Assembly: GCA_039105265.1 (NCBI GenBank)
Contig: JAPFFF010000011.1
Span: 1,116,001 to 1,180,000 of the forward strand
Direction of reading: 5' to 3'
DNA length: 64,000 bases
From: Tritrichomonas musculus
Taxonomy: Eukaryota > Parabasalia > Tritrichomonadida > Tritrichomonadidae
Shown here: positions 8,687 through 17,647 of the stretch, one piece after another
Numbering within the stretch: position 1 is the stretch's first letter
Layout: each line of letters begins with the position of its first letter
The notes under the pieces: generated by a model
What the model saw: only the letters and a program-made list of their open reading frames with translations
The model's database searches: none
Told to the model about the DNA's origin: nothing
Made by a program: the position numbers and the translations under genes

Positions 8687-10543
8687 ATGTTCAGTATAGA
8701 ACATAGTGGATTTTCAATAAAAGCGGCCACTATCGACGAGTTACTAATAGAATACATCAAAAAGTATGCATGTATGTGTCATGCCAATGGGTCCAATGGG
8801 TCCAATGGCTCAAATATAACTGGTTCCAACCAGGAGCAAATCAAGGAACTCATTACGAGTACAGTTGGTGAGCATCTCGAAAAATATGCATTAGCCAAGG
8901 ACCTTGAGTCATATGCTTTGCAAACCCAGCTATTCGACTATGTGAAAAACGAGGATTTCAATACGGAGATGCTGAAGTACGCATCTAGTGAAGATGTGGA
9001 TGGTGCCATTGGGGAATTACGTGATTACATAGCCAAAAACTGTGCGCTATCTACTGAAATACCTGAGGTCCCTGAGAACATCGTTACGAGTGATTCATTG
9101 AGTACTGCTTTGGAACCGTATGCCAAAACCCAGGACCTCCCTGAGATACCCACAGTTCTCAAAAATAGTGAGTTGCAATTGAACATAAGAGATCAATTAC
9201 CAGACGAAATGTTTCAGAAATTGATGGCTGAAGATGTTAAACCATTATCAGCTCAAGCATCAATGTGTTTAACAAGTATGGCGGCTAATGAAGGTCTTCA
9301 AGCGGCTTTGGATTCTTGTGCCAGAGAATATGTTCGAAAAGAAGACCTCCCAAAGATTATTGATCAAGTGAAAGGCGATATCCCAGAGATTATTGAGGGG
9401 CAAACAACTATTCAATTCGAAATCGTCAATAATACAATTCCTGATTTGTATTACGACCCATATCATATACTGATTGAGCAATATGGGTTGGATATTGTCT
9501 CATCAGACAGTTACTATACGGCCCATTATGTTCACGCAGACTATTCGTACAATGACGATGATGATAATCTACCCTCTCAGATACTGCGTATGGAAGGAAG
9601 TGATTCTAGTCTTTGGTATCTGTATAACTCCCATGAATTAATCAATCCAGAAACTGGTGATACACCGGAAATACTGTCATGCTCAATAACCAAAACTGTC
9701 GAACCAACCGACAAAAACGCTTATTCGGCTAGATATGTGTCGAACACTTATGCTCTCAAAGCGGATATCCCAGAACCAGTTGACTTGACACCATATTATA
9801 CTAGTGCCCAGGCTGATGAGAAGTATGCTTTGAAGAGTTCATTAAATGAATTATTAACAAACAATGTTTATACTTCAGCTGATTTAATAAATGATTCACC
9901 AAAAACTACTGATTTCGATAGATTTTATTATAATGAATTATATGGTATATTCGAAAAAAATGAGAAGTCAATAACTAATCTAGCTTCATTAATATTATCT
10001 GGAGTTGTATTTAAATGTCAAATAACTGATTATTTAACTAAATCAGAATGCGATGCTAAATATGCACTGAAGTCATATGTTGATAAACTACACGCAATCG
10101 CCAGTACAACCATCACCCACTACTCCCCAATCGAGTCATCGGTTAACACCATCACCGATTTCGTCATTGGAGCCCCAGTATATATGACCGGTAAGGTATA
10201 TCATCGTGAGGACTCGAAATGGGTCCCTAGCACTGAAGCTGACACCACTGATTGCATATGTAGTGTGAAGACCACTGGTACCTGGAAGGAGTATGTTGGT
10301 ATATGCGTGAGAATCGATGAAGCCAATAGTTGTATCACATTCGCCACTCATGGGGATTACATGGTTAAGGTTGAGGACTCCTCATGCTATTCCATTGGGG
10401 ATGAGGTATTCATTGATAACGCTGATAATAAACTGAAGATACTCACTGGTGAGACTGCGATAACCTCAAAAATAAATCGTATGACAGTGGGTATCATAAC
10501 TGGTATCATCAACGGATCCACATTAGCTGTGTTTAAGGCCTAA
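8687..10543 (+). CDS. Fibre-like protein, element A
   Basis: 618 aa. After a short N-terminus and an (NGS)n hinge at about residues 36-47, the protein has many short heptad-like repeats of the type EKYALKxDLxxYAL/DYVKNEDF, as in phage tail fibres and other trimeric stalks. The C-terminal 130 residues (from about PVYMTGKVYHREDSKW) are a Gly/Thr-rich beta domain resembling a fibre head. It diverges from the 5387 gene across an 18-bp AT-rich gap. A2 retains only its first 26 codons because element C begins there. A receptor-binding or decoration role is inferred from build; the sequence is not closely tied to a named family. Confidence 0.65.
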   Translation: MFSIEHSGFSIKAATIDELLIEYIKKYACMCHANGSNGSNGSNITGSNQEQIKELITSTVGEHLEKYALAKDLESYALQTQLFDYVKNEDFNTEMLKYASSEDVDGAIGELRDYIAKNCALSTEIPEVPENIVTSDSLSTALEPYAKTQDLPEIPTVLKNSELQLNIRDQLPDEMFQKLMAEDVKPLSAQASMCLTSMAANEGLQAALDSCAREYVRKEDLPKIIDQVKGDIPEIIEGQTTIQFEIVNNTIPDLYYDPYHILIEQYGLDIVSSDSYYTAHYVHADYSYNDDDDNLPSQILRMEGSDSSLWYLYNSHELINPETGDTPEILSCSITKTVEPTDKNAYSARYVSNTYALKADIPEPVDLTPYYTSAQADEKYALKSSLNELLTNNVYTSADLINDSPKTTDFDRFYYNELYGIFEKNEKSITNLASLILSGVVFKCQITDYLTKSECDAKYALKSYVDKLHAIASTTITHYSPIESSVNTITDFVIGAPVYMTGKVYHREDSKWVPSTEADTTDCICSVKTTGTWKEYVGICVRIDEANSCITFATHGDYMVKVEDSSCYSIGDEVFIDNADNKLKILTGETAITSKINRMTVGIITGIINGSTLAVFKA

Positions 10544-10578
10544 TTATCGGGAAAGCAGTTTTGCTGTTCCAGGGATTT

Positions 10579-10631
10579 AGGGGTTATCACCATGAAATCC
10601 GGGTGTGGTAGAATTTTACCACACCCCATAT
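10579..10631 (-). terminator. Inverted hairpin unit between two convergent genes
   Basis: On the minus strand the polymerase stop codon is followed at once by ATATGGGGTGTGG, a 26-bp palindrome (10601-10626), and GATTTCATGGTGATAACC. This matches the unit after the 1974 gene, so at two loci the unit starts directly after a stop. Lying between convergent stops (10543 and 10632), it could serve both genes. The function is inferred. Confidence 0.55.
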
Positions 10632-13600
10632 TCAATTCGAATTGCATATAATATAGTCCCCTGATGTGAGTCCGTGGATGAATGGTGCACAGGATTGGTT
10701 CTCGAGGACAATCATTTTGGTGTGTGTCCCGGTGAGAGCATTCTTGTTTACCGTGATCTTGGACATCATCATCTCACTGATTTTGCTCTGGATTTTTGTA
10801 TTGCGAGTCATCCCCGGAGGGGCTGAGAGCTTTGGCATGAAATGCCTCAGGAACGAAGTTCCGTCGCGCATCATCTGTAGATTGATATTTTTGCCAACCT
10901 TCACACCGCCATTGTCGATGATGTCCTTGTAATCATCACTTGTAATACGGTTTTTCTTGAGGGAGACCCCCTTGAGTTTGAGTGCCTTGGTTACAGCTCC
11001 ACTATTGAATATGGTGTAGCACTTAGGGGCCAACGCTATCATATTCTCACCATATTTCTCAATGCAGAGACCCAATATTTTCTTCTCATCAGCGATTGTA
11101 TTTATATTGGGGTTCGGCATGAACTTATATATGTTCTCATCATAGAATGCCCTATTCTTGATGATGTATTTGAACTCTTGATCGAACCCCTTGGTATCAT
11201 CACCAGCAACCGCAAAATACGCACTATCAGTGTCCCCCTCTATGAAATGGAATCGCTCCACATCAAGGCACTTGTACATGAACTCGTATATGAATGTGAG
11301 ATACCAGAATTTGGCATTATCTAGAGTCCAGAATGATTCCTGAAGGCATGTCGTGCATTTGAAGCTCTTTGGGTTCATCTGGAGTAGATAGTTGTCATCA
11401 CTCAATTTGGTGCCACTGACATAGTTGTCGTAGATGATATTCTGGAAGGTCTTATCGCGTGAGCATATCTTGATTTTGGAGAACTTCTCGGTGTTCATCC
11501 CATCGTACCCATATGAGCCATTCATGCTGATCTTGTAGAACTTCTCGTTCCCCTTGACGGTACCTGATATGATATCCTGACGGCGTTTCATGAACTCGCT
11601 AACAAATGGGTTGAATCCGCGATGAGCCTCGTATTTGGTGAGACTCTTGATATCCTCAATGACAAGTCCATGGTCGAGGAGGAACCAGAGGTAGTAATTC
11701 GAGAATGTCTGATAGGTACCCATTGTATCAACACTCATGGTCAGCTTCCGTTCAGTTTTGTCAACAGATGGGAGCTTATTGTGAGTCATGTAGTTGTGCA
11801 TATATGGGCCAATTGTGTTCTCATCATTGGTGATATCGAAATTGCGGAATACAGGTGGGAAATTGATGAAGTAGTTGATCTTGGATATTGGGCATTTCAG
11901 TATGACCTCCGCTTTGAATAGGAAATCGGGGTGTTCTTGGTACTTCTGGCTGTTGATGATACCCATACATGTGTTGTAGGTCTTCATATTTTTGACCCCA
12001 TCCTTGTACACCTCGAATCGCTCCATCATGGAACCTGGCATATACATGACTCCCCCGTGATATGGATTGGCATCATGTTTGGTTGAACTGAATGCAGATG
12101 GGTATAAGCTATTGAAATCAACTCCAACAATATGAGTCATCGTGTGTGGAGTATCATATGAGATTACCTTGTGATCAACGGCGTTGTATCTAAAGCGGTT
12201 TATTTTGGTATGACCCTTGATGTTGACACGGTGCATGACATTAGATAGACCACCAGTGATGTTGTTCCGTAAGCTGTAATACTCCTGTTCATCGTTGATG
12301 AGTGTTGGGAGATGCATCATCTTGCAGTACTTCTTCAGCTGAATTCGGAGTTTGGTTATATTGGGGTCATCACGACTGCGAAGTCTGTTGCATTCCGCAC
12401 AAGCGAGTTTACAGTTACTGAGTTCATGACCGATATCATTATTGATTCTATCGAGAGTAGGTCTGTTGGTCCATGTGAAGTGCTCACCACAGAGATGGCA
12501 CTTGCCAGTATCTGGATTGTTGTACATCTCCATGAACTTATCGAATTGCTCCTCACAAACACATTTATCGAGGTTCCTGGGTTTGTCCTTATGAGATTGA
12601 TTATATTTGACATCCTGGTTATAGTAGTTCTCGCATTTGAATCGCCACCAATCGAGGTTTGGTTTGAATTTGTTAATGGGATTCTGTATAGAGTATTCGG
12701 CATTCGGATTGAATTCCTTATATGCGAGTGCATACTTGATACAGGATGCATTCTTGCTTAGCGATAGGTTTGAGATGAGGTCCACATTGTACTGCGCATT
12801 GAGTGCAATCAGGTTGTCAATGGGTTTGATCATCATCTCGACATCATTATCATTGTATGCAAGTAGGTAGTCCCATCGGGTTTTATAGTTTTTGGCATCC
12901 TCGAGATATAGCTTGTAATCATCTGGTGTCAATGGATTCTTCTGGTTGAGATAGCTGTAGAACGCTTTATACTCAAATGACTCTGCTTGTGAGAGGACCT
13001 CATTGTAGTTCTCAATGTTGATGGCTTCATATGGGAACACACCCTTCGAGCTATTCTCAACTCCCCCAAAGTCTACCCCGAATTGTCGTAATGTACCTCC
13101 AGCGACAAATGATTGTGCATCGATGAATCGCAACTTGGTATCGTATTTGGGTGACTTCAATATGAACTGCTTCAATGAGGATGTGGTACCAATGATGCTA
13201 TTGGGTTCAACACTCCAGAACATATTTCGCTTGACTGAACTGTAGTTGAGATACTCCTTGAATAGGTTGCTATCGAATCTACTCGAGTTGAATCCAAATA
13301 CGGTTATCACATTCAGGTTGCGATCAATGGTTTTGAGATTGTCAACTGGTTGATTGATGAAGGATTTCATATATTGAACCTTATCGTGATACACTTGCTT
13401 GGATTGCTCAAACAACCACTCGATCCATTTGATGATGAACTCAGCTGAATCCCTTAATGAGAAGTGCCTTGTGGTGCAACCAGATTGCGATTTGACACAT
13501 GATGATACACTCAGGGGAATCAGTCGTGAGTTGATGGTTGTGGATGAACCAATGGATGTATTCACAGGCTGTTCAACAGTTTCGAAATCGTAGGTGATGT

Positions 13601-16256
13601 AATATATGTTGGGTTTCCATTCGAGACCATATGCTAAGCAATATTCGTACACCGGATTGCTGAGTATATGTGGACAGTATGGTAGTGGTTCACGATTGGG
13701 TATGAATCGCTTTCGAAATACCCCATCACAGTTCTTAACATGGTTCTCGAAACACCTCATGTTGTAATGACCGTAATGGGCATATGAGCCACACTTTGGA
13801 CAGATATGGATGTTGGTCAGCTTCTCAGCATTCCTGATGTACATTATGTGGATGATTCGATTTTGGGTGTACAGCAATGCGGATTTCCTAAATGAGTTGT
13901 CCTCATTGTATTTCCATTGGTCCTGAAGGTTATAGACTTTGAGATCCTCCAAGTACTCATAGATGTCCACATTCAAGTGATGCTTCTCGGCAGATGCCTT
14001 CATGGATTCAATTGATGTACCCGGATAGTTGTTCAGGAGGTCGATTGCATCTTGAGATGGCTTAGTAGAATACACTATATTGTGATCCTCGCATAGGAGC
14101 TTCCTAGCTGCCTGTGTGCGATTCTTAGTATTGCAACCAGATTCAGGGTCAACCAGATGGTCATCTAGACATGCAGCCAGAAATCGGTACCAACATAGAT
14201 TGTCATCAGCATTGTCCGTGATGATGAATTTGCTATTTTTGATCTCAGGAGGTAAATCCTTGATTGGACCACTAACCTTGACCATTCGAGATACCGTGAA
14301 TGAGACTGATCCTACAATAATCAACTTGGTTCCAGATGTTGAGGTCTCATATGAGTGTAGTACTGATTCAATATAGTACTTCACGATATCAAGCGATTGC
14401 TCATCACGAACCACAATTGGGATAGCCGATTTATAGTTGTTCCAATTGATTTCCCTAGCTGCATATTCACATGAATACCCAAACATATTCTCACTCTCAT
14501 CACAGGGGGACTGAAATACACCTGAGAGTTGGAAATAGATTTTGAATGGTTTTACCTCACGCTTATAGACCTGTTGCAAGCCGTCATATATGGTGTTCAA
14601 TGAGGATATCGAGTTGAAGTAGTATATGTATATTGGCTCATAGGTATCGATATCCTCACGCTCCTTGTAATCACTATCAGCATATTTGGTATATGATCGC
14701 CAAGCCTCAACAGCCCTATCATAGCTATCAGGTTCATTCACCATGAGGAAATCGGTGTGTTTCGATTTGAACTCATGACCGAACTCACTGAGGTACTCGA
14801 GTATTTCATTATTTTCAGGGTCCTTGGGGAGATCATCAATATTTTCGGGGGCCTTGGGGGAATCATCATTAATAGCGTTACTATTGATAATATGGATCAG
14901 TTTTGTAACCTTAGTCCTGTCTCGGGGTATATTATGTATTTCAGTTCTGTCGATATACTCGGGGAAATATTTGTTGAAATATGAACATACTTTGTTATCA
15001 TCAATATTAGCGTTACCATCGATAATATGATTCAGTTTTGTAACCTTAGTCCTGTCTCGGAGTATATCTTGTATTTCAGCTCTATCGAGATACTCGGGAT
15101 AATACTTGTTGAAATATGAATATGCTTTGTGTTCATCATCTAATTGCTGAATGAACTTAATCCAGGTATTCAATTGCTGGCGTTCATCAATGCGGTCCTC
15201 AATCTTGTAATCATCTCTATTGAATTTACTGAAGTAATCATTATCTAATGCCACACGGCGTTCAGCCCTCAGCTGCTCGAAGAATGTATCAAAATCTGAT
15301 TCCTTGAGCTTACCAGTGCGATCAAAACCGGTGCGATGTACAAATAAATTATCATTTAGGAACTTCTTGAGTGGGCCCAGTTGAAGAATATACGTAGTGT
15401 TAGTAGGGATGTTACCACCGAACTCAGTGTTGATGATATCGATATATTTTTTGACAGTTTCTGGGGGGATTTCACCAAAATGCTTATTCGAGATCTTGAG
15501 ATGCTTTTCACGGTCCTGTTCCTGTTTCTTCTTCAATCGATCGCGTTTCGACTTCTCAGCCAGTTTCTGTTCCCGCTTCTGGAGACGCTCCTGCTCAGCA
15601 CGCTCCCATTCCAATTGCTTAGCACGTTCACGTTCAAGTCTGACCTCCTCAAGTGCATGCAGATTATGTTCAGTTGCATCCCTCAGTAGCTTATCCTCTT
15701 GTTCATCATGCAATCGCTCGAAGAATGTATCAAAATCTGATTCCTTGAGTTTATAAGTGGTGTCGTAATCCGTGCGATATACAAATAAATTATCATTTAG
15801 GAACTTTATGAGACTGCTCTGCTGTGCGGCCTGTGGTATGTCGGTTGGGATTTTGCCATCGAACTCGGTGTTGGCGATCTTGATATAATCTTGGACATCA
15901 CTCGCGGTTAAATCCCTTTTATCAAAATGCGTCTTCTTAATCTTGCTATTCAGTAAACGTTCAGCATGTTCTAACCCCAATTTCTCAAGACGCTCCTGCT
16001 CAGCACGTGTAAGCCTCAGTCGTCTGATGAATGTATCAAGATCTGATTCCTCGAGCTTATTATCGGGATCAAAACCAGTGTGAGCTACAAATGAGTTCTC
16101 ATTCAGGAACTTTATGAGACTGCTCAGCTGTCCAACATAGGGGTTTCTGGTTGAGATACCCCCACCGAACTCCTCATTGATGATATCGATATAGCTTTTG
16201 ACGACATCTGTGGGTAGAACCTTTTTATCGAAATTCCAACTAGTAATATTACTCAT
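10632..16256 (-). CDS. Protein-primed family B DNA polymerase with OTU-like, zinc-finger and HNH modules, element A
   Basis: 1874 aa, the replication enzyme of the element. Order: three tandem repeats of about 110 residues (1-335; each with FDTFFERL-type ends), a 48-residue direct repeat (about 375-465; SYFNKYYPEYLDR), an OTU-like region with DDNLCWYRFL (Cys688) and RIIHIMYI (His near 803), a C2H2-type finger CPKCG...H...C (about 818-842), exonuclease motifs YDFETVE (near 889), FGFNSSRFDSN and YNDNDVEM, an HNH motif (CHLCG, LDRINNDIGHELSN, CAECN; about 1250-1300), then polymerase motifs DFNSLYPS (near 1380), KISMNGSYGYD and EGDTDSAYF. Near the C-terminus is a 30-odd-residue insertion coded by three hairpins. 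All catalytic residues seen are intact. The C-terminus stops where the B homologue continues into a primase-like domain. Confidence 0.93.
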   Translation of the reverse strand: MSNITSWNFDKKVLPTDVVKSYIDIINEEFGGGISTRNPYVGQLSSLIKFLNENSFVAHTGFDPDNKLEESDLDTFIRRLRLTRAEQERLEKLGLEHAERLLNSKIKKTHFDKRDLTASDVQDYIKIANTEFDGKIPTDIPQAAQQSSLIKFLNDNLFVYRTDYDTTYKLKESDFDTFFERLHDEQEDKLLRDATEHNLHALEEVRLERERAKQLEWERAEQERLQKREQKLAEKSKRDRLKKKQEQDREKHLKISNKHFGEIPPETVKKYIDIINTEFGGNIPTNTTYILQLGPLKKFLNDNLFVHRTGFDRTGKLKESDFDTFFEQLRAERRVALDNDYFSKFNRDDYKIEDRIDERQQLNTWIKFIQQLDDEHKAYSYFNKYYPEYLDRAEIQDILRDRTKVTKLNHIIDGNANIDDNKVCSYFNKYFPEYIDRTEIHNIPRDRTKVTKLIHIINSNAINDDSPKAPENIDDLPKDPENNEILEYLSEFGHEFKSKHTDFLMVNEPDSYDRAVEAWRSYTKYADSDYKEREDIDTYEPIYIYYFNSISSLNTIYDGLQQVYKREVKPFKIYFQLSGVFQSPCDESENMFGYSCEYAAREINWNNYKSAIPIVVRDEQSLDIVKYYIESVLHSYETSTSGTKLIIVGSVSFTVSRMVKVSGPIKDLPPEIKNSKFIITDNADDNLCWYRFLAACLDDHLVDPESGCNTKNRTQAARKLLCEDHNIVYSTKPSQDAIDLLNNYPGTSIESMKASAEKHHLNVDIYEYLEDLKVYNLQDQWKYNEDNSFRKSALLYTQNRIIHIMYIRNAEKLTNIHICPKCGSYAHYGHYNMRCFENHVKNCDGVFRKRFIPNREPLPYCPHILSNPVYEYCLAYGLEWKPNIYYITYDFETVEQPVNTSIGSSTTINSRLIPLSVSSCVKSQSGCTTRHFSLRDSAEFIIKWIEWLFEQSKQVYHDKVQYMKSFINQPVDNLKTIDRNLNVITVFGFNSSRFDSNLFKEYLNYSSVKRNMFWSVEPNSIIGTTSSLKQFILKSPKYDTKLRFIDAQSFVAGGTLRQFGVDFGGVENSSKGVFPYEAINIENYNEVLSQAESFEYKAFYSYLNQKNPLTPDDYKLYLEDAKNYKTRWDYLLAYNDNDVEMMIKPIDNLIALNAQYNVDLISNLSLSKNASCIKYALAYKEFNPNAEYSIQNPINKFKPNLDWWRFKCENYYNQDVKYNQSHKDKPRNLDKCVCEEQFDKFMEMYNNPDTGKCHLCGEHFTWTNRPTLDRINNDIGHELSNCKLACAECNRLRSRDDPNITKLRIQLKKYCKMMHLPTLINDEQEYYSLRNNITGGLSNVMHRVNIKGHTKINRFRYNAVDHKVISYDTPHTMTHIVGVDFNSLYPSAFSSTKHDANPYHGGVMYMPGSMMERFEVYKDGVKNMKTYNTCMGIINSQKYQEHPDFLFKAEVILKCPISKINYFINFPPVFRNFDITNDENTIGPYMHNYMTHNKLPSVDKTERKLTMSVDTMGTYQTFSNYYLWFLLDHGLVIEDIKSLTKYEAHRGFNPFVSEFMKRRQDIISGTVKGNEKFYKISMNGSYGYDGMNTEKFSKIKICSRDKTFQNIIYDNYVSGTKLSDDNYLLQMNPKSFKCTTCLQESFWTLDNAKFWYLTFIYEFMYKCLDVERFHFIEGDTDSAYFAVAGDDTKGFDQEFKYIIKNRAFYDENIYKFMPNPNINTIADEKKILGLCIEKYGENMIALAPKCYTIFNSGAVTKALKLKGVSLKKNRITSDDYKDIIDNGGVKVGKNINLQMMRDGTSFLRHFMPKLSAPPGMTRNTKIQSKISEMMMSKITVNKNALTGTHTKMIVLENQSCAPFIHGLTSGDYIICNSN
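10812..10862 (-). repeat. Triple mini-hairpin insertion in the polymerase gene
   Basis: Three stem-loops in a row, each with a 3-nt loop: CCCC-GGA-GGGG (10812-10822), GGCAT-GAA-ATGCC (10834-10846) and GGAAC-GAA-GTTCC (10850-10862). They code for residues absent from the B polymerase at the aligned place (between INLQM and the SKITVNKNALTG segment), so they look inserted in frame. Confidence 0.75.
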
Positions 16257-16354
16257 TTACCCCATTGGTAAAAATACAAAAATAATCATCCCAACGCAGT
16301 TGATGACATACTATTTTTGAATTTTACTCGATTAAATAGCAAATCGGAATCATA

Positions 16355-16600
16355 TATGTGTTAGCGCTAACTGGTATAGTTGTTGGATCAAGAAGGATGT
16401 CTCCCAGCTTCGGCGGCAGGCATAGGTTCGATCCACTGCCATACAGATTTTTCGTATTATTTCCGGTCCATATTTGTGATAGAGCCCAAGCGCACTAAAC
16501 ACCTTGGGTAAGCTATTACTTGTGGATTATGGGGTAATACGGGCATTTGCCGGCATTTGCAACCCCAACCAGCCTCATGGTGGATGCAGGTATTTTCCTT
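16355..16600 (+). repeat. tRNA-like inverted repeat, left copy
   Basis: Begins with the 12-bp palindrome GTTAGCGCTAAC, then a segment with a GGTTCGATCC T-arm/B-box-like motif and the conserved block ATGTCTCCCAGCTTCGGCGG, then a body with CATATTTGTGATAGAGCCC and CTAAACACCT. An inverted relative lies at 21395-21661. It is not a clean tRNA: the acceptor stem is imperfect and the central arm is a long TTCG-capped hairpin. The flanking 16260-16354 and 16601-16704 hold nothing recognisable. Confidence 0.7.
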
Positions 16601-16704
16601 GAGGGATTGATGTGCAATCCCGGGTCCGTATGTTGGTTCCTCTAGAGAATGCATTACGCATCCATCATGGGGTCGGTTTTTGCAAAAATATTTTTGGAAT
16701 TCGG

Positions 16705-17247
16705 TTAGAAATCGGTTGTATCAATCTCATCTGGGTCTGGAGCTGGGCCGTTTATAGGCATATGGGTGTTGATTAGTTTTTGGGTCATATACATGGATAT
16801 ACTCAACTTTAGGTTATCGCGTATGAGTCTACGCAATAGGGATACGCGTTTATGAGGTTCTGCGTTGGAGACCGCATCGATTACTACCTGTGATGTGACA
16901 TATTGGATCAATCGGTCGTGATCCCCAATATCCAGGAACTTGCTTCGATTGAATATATGGGTGCGATTTAAACGAGGTCGAGGATGTTCAATAGATGGAG
17001 TCTCAGGAGGTGAGTCATTTGCATCCTGAGTGGTATCCTGAGTGGTGTCGATATGTGCTTCAGCCTTTGGGGTATCAGCAGATGGTTTGCGTTTATGGTT
17101 CATACGCTTAATCAAATGCTTGACATCTCGGCGCAAATCGGTGATGCCATCTACGATCTTTAGTAGTATCTCAGCATCAGTAGCTGTATCAGTAGCTGTA
17201 CCAGTAGCTGTACCAGTAGCCATATCTGTGGTCATTTCAATATCCAT
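16705..17247 (-). CDS. Hypothetical protein with N-terminal Thr/Ala repeat
   Basis: 180 aa. The N-terminus has a 12-bp tandem repeat (MATGTATGTATDTATD), followed by a short helix with basic residues (LRRDVKHLIKRMNHKRK), a disordered Thr/Pro/Asp stretch, and a helical C-terminal domain from about residue 105 (IFNRSKFLDIGDHDRLIQYV to KLINTHMP). No family recognised. It sits between the left tRNA-like repeat and the amphipathic-protein gene. Upstream is a T-tract (TATTTTTGCATAAATG). Codon use looks closer to A than to the rest of B, so its owner is uncertain. Confidence 0.5.
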   Translation of the reverse strand: MDIEMTTDMATGTATGTATDTATDAEILLKIVDGITDLRRDVKHLIKRMNHKRKPSADTPKAEAHIDTTQDTTQDANDSPPETPSIEHPRPRLNRTHIFNRSKFLDIGDHDRLIQYVTSQVVIDAVSNAEPHKRVSLLRRLIRDNLKLSISMYMTQKLINTHMPINGPAPDPDEIDTTDF

Positions 17248-17289
17248 TTATGCAAAAATAAAATATTATTTTCGAGTTTTGACACGAAT

Positions 17290-17300
17290 GTACTTCGTAC
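17290..17300. repeat. Small palindrome GTAC-TTC-GTAC
   Basis: Eleven-base hairpin with a TTC loop in the otherwise plain 17248-17379 spacer. It is of the same make (short stem, 3-nt loop) as the mini-hairpins at 10812, 19408 and 22830. Confidence 0.35.
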
Positions 17301-17379
17301 TTATGATCGCATTGTGGTTGTGAAATATTTGTCCACAACTGTGTGAAAATCATTAAGGCATGATCTTTTGATGGTAATC

Positions 17380-17568
17380 CTAGTACCACCTACTTGCGAT
17401 ATCAAGTGCTTTCCCAGCTTTACCACCGATAGCATTACCTATAGTTCCGAGTATTGGAGCTACGGTATTCTTAACGACTTTCCCTACTTTTTTTGCGATG
17501 GGTATTACTTTCTTGAATCCATTAACTATCTTCTTACCGAGATTCTTCAACCAACTTCTGAACGCCAT
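17380..17568 (-). CDS. Short basic amphipathic protein (pVI-like candidate), element B
   Basis: 62 aa, start MAFRSWLKNLGKK. Lys-rich amphipathic N-terminal helix, then a Gly/Ala/Val-rich hydrophobic stretch (VAPILGTIGNAIGGKAG). It shares the opening and composition with the proteins at 979 and 23047 and, more loosely, 53910. It is divergent from the capsid gene, as in element A, which supports a virion role. There is no classical signal peptide; the N-terminal helix is too charged. Confidence 0.6.
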   Translation of the reverse strand: MAFRSWLKNLGKKIVNGFKKVIPIAKKVGKVVKNTVAPILGTIGNAIGGKAGKALDIASRWY

Positions 17569-17647
17569 ATTTTGAGTTGGGAATAAAAAGTGATTTATTC
17601 AATGCTAGTTCATCAACAGTACTTCCGATTTTTTTATGTGAACCCAA

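Larger units (their letters stand above)
1..16330 (+). mobile_element. Maverick/Polinton element A, copy 1 (partial at left edge)
   Basis: Contiguous block of Maverick-type genes: capsid protein (cut by the window edge), short amphipathic protein, coiled-coil proteins, integrase, penton-like protein, two large structural proteins, fibre-like protein and protein-primed DNA polymerase. Positions 1758-8763 recur almost unchanged at 27962-35222, which shows recent copying. No packaging ATPase or maturation protease is visible; they may lie left of position 1. No 5'-AG terminal repeat was found, so the right limit (after the polymerase start at 16256) is approximate. Confidence 0.85.

Noticed and set aside
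8687-10543. Bacteriophage origin, because of fibre-like proteins and HNH motifs
   Set aside because: Protein-primed polymerase, retroviral-type integrase, A32-like ATPase and Ulp1-type protease together mark Mavericks; no phage terminase, portal or tail genes are present.
16355-16450. A normal tRNA gene
   Set aside because: B-box-like motif and partial acceptor pairing exist, but the anticodon arm cannot be drawn, the acceptor stem of the left copy is poor, and a TTCG-capped hairpin takes the centre. Kept as a tRNA-like repeat only.
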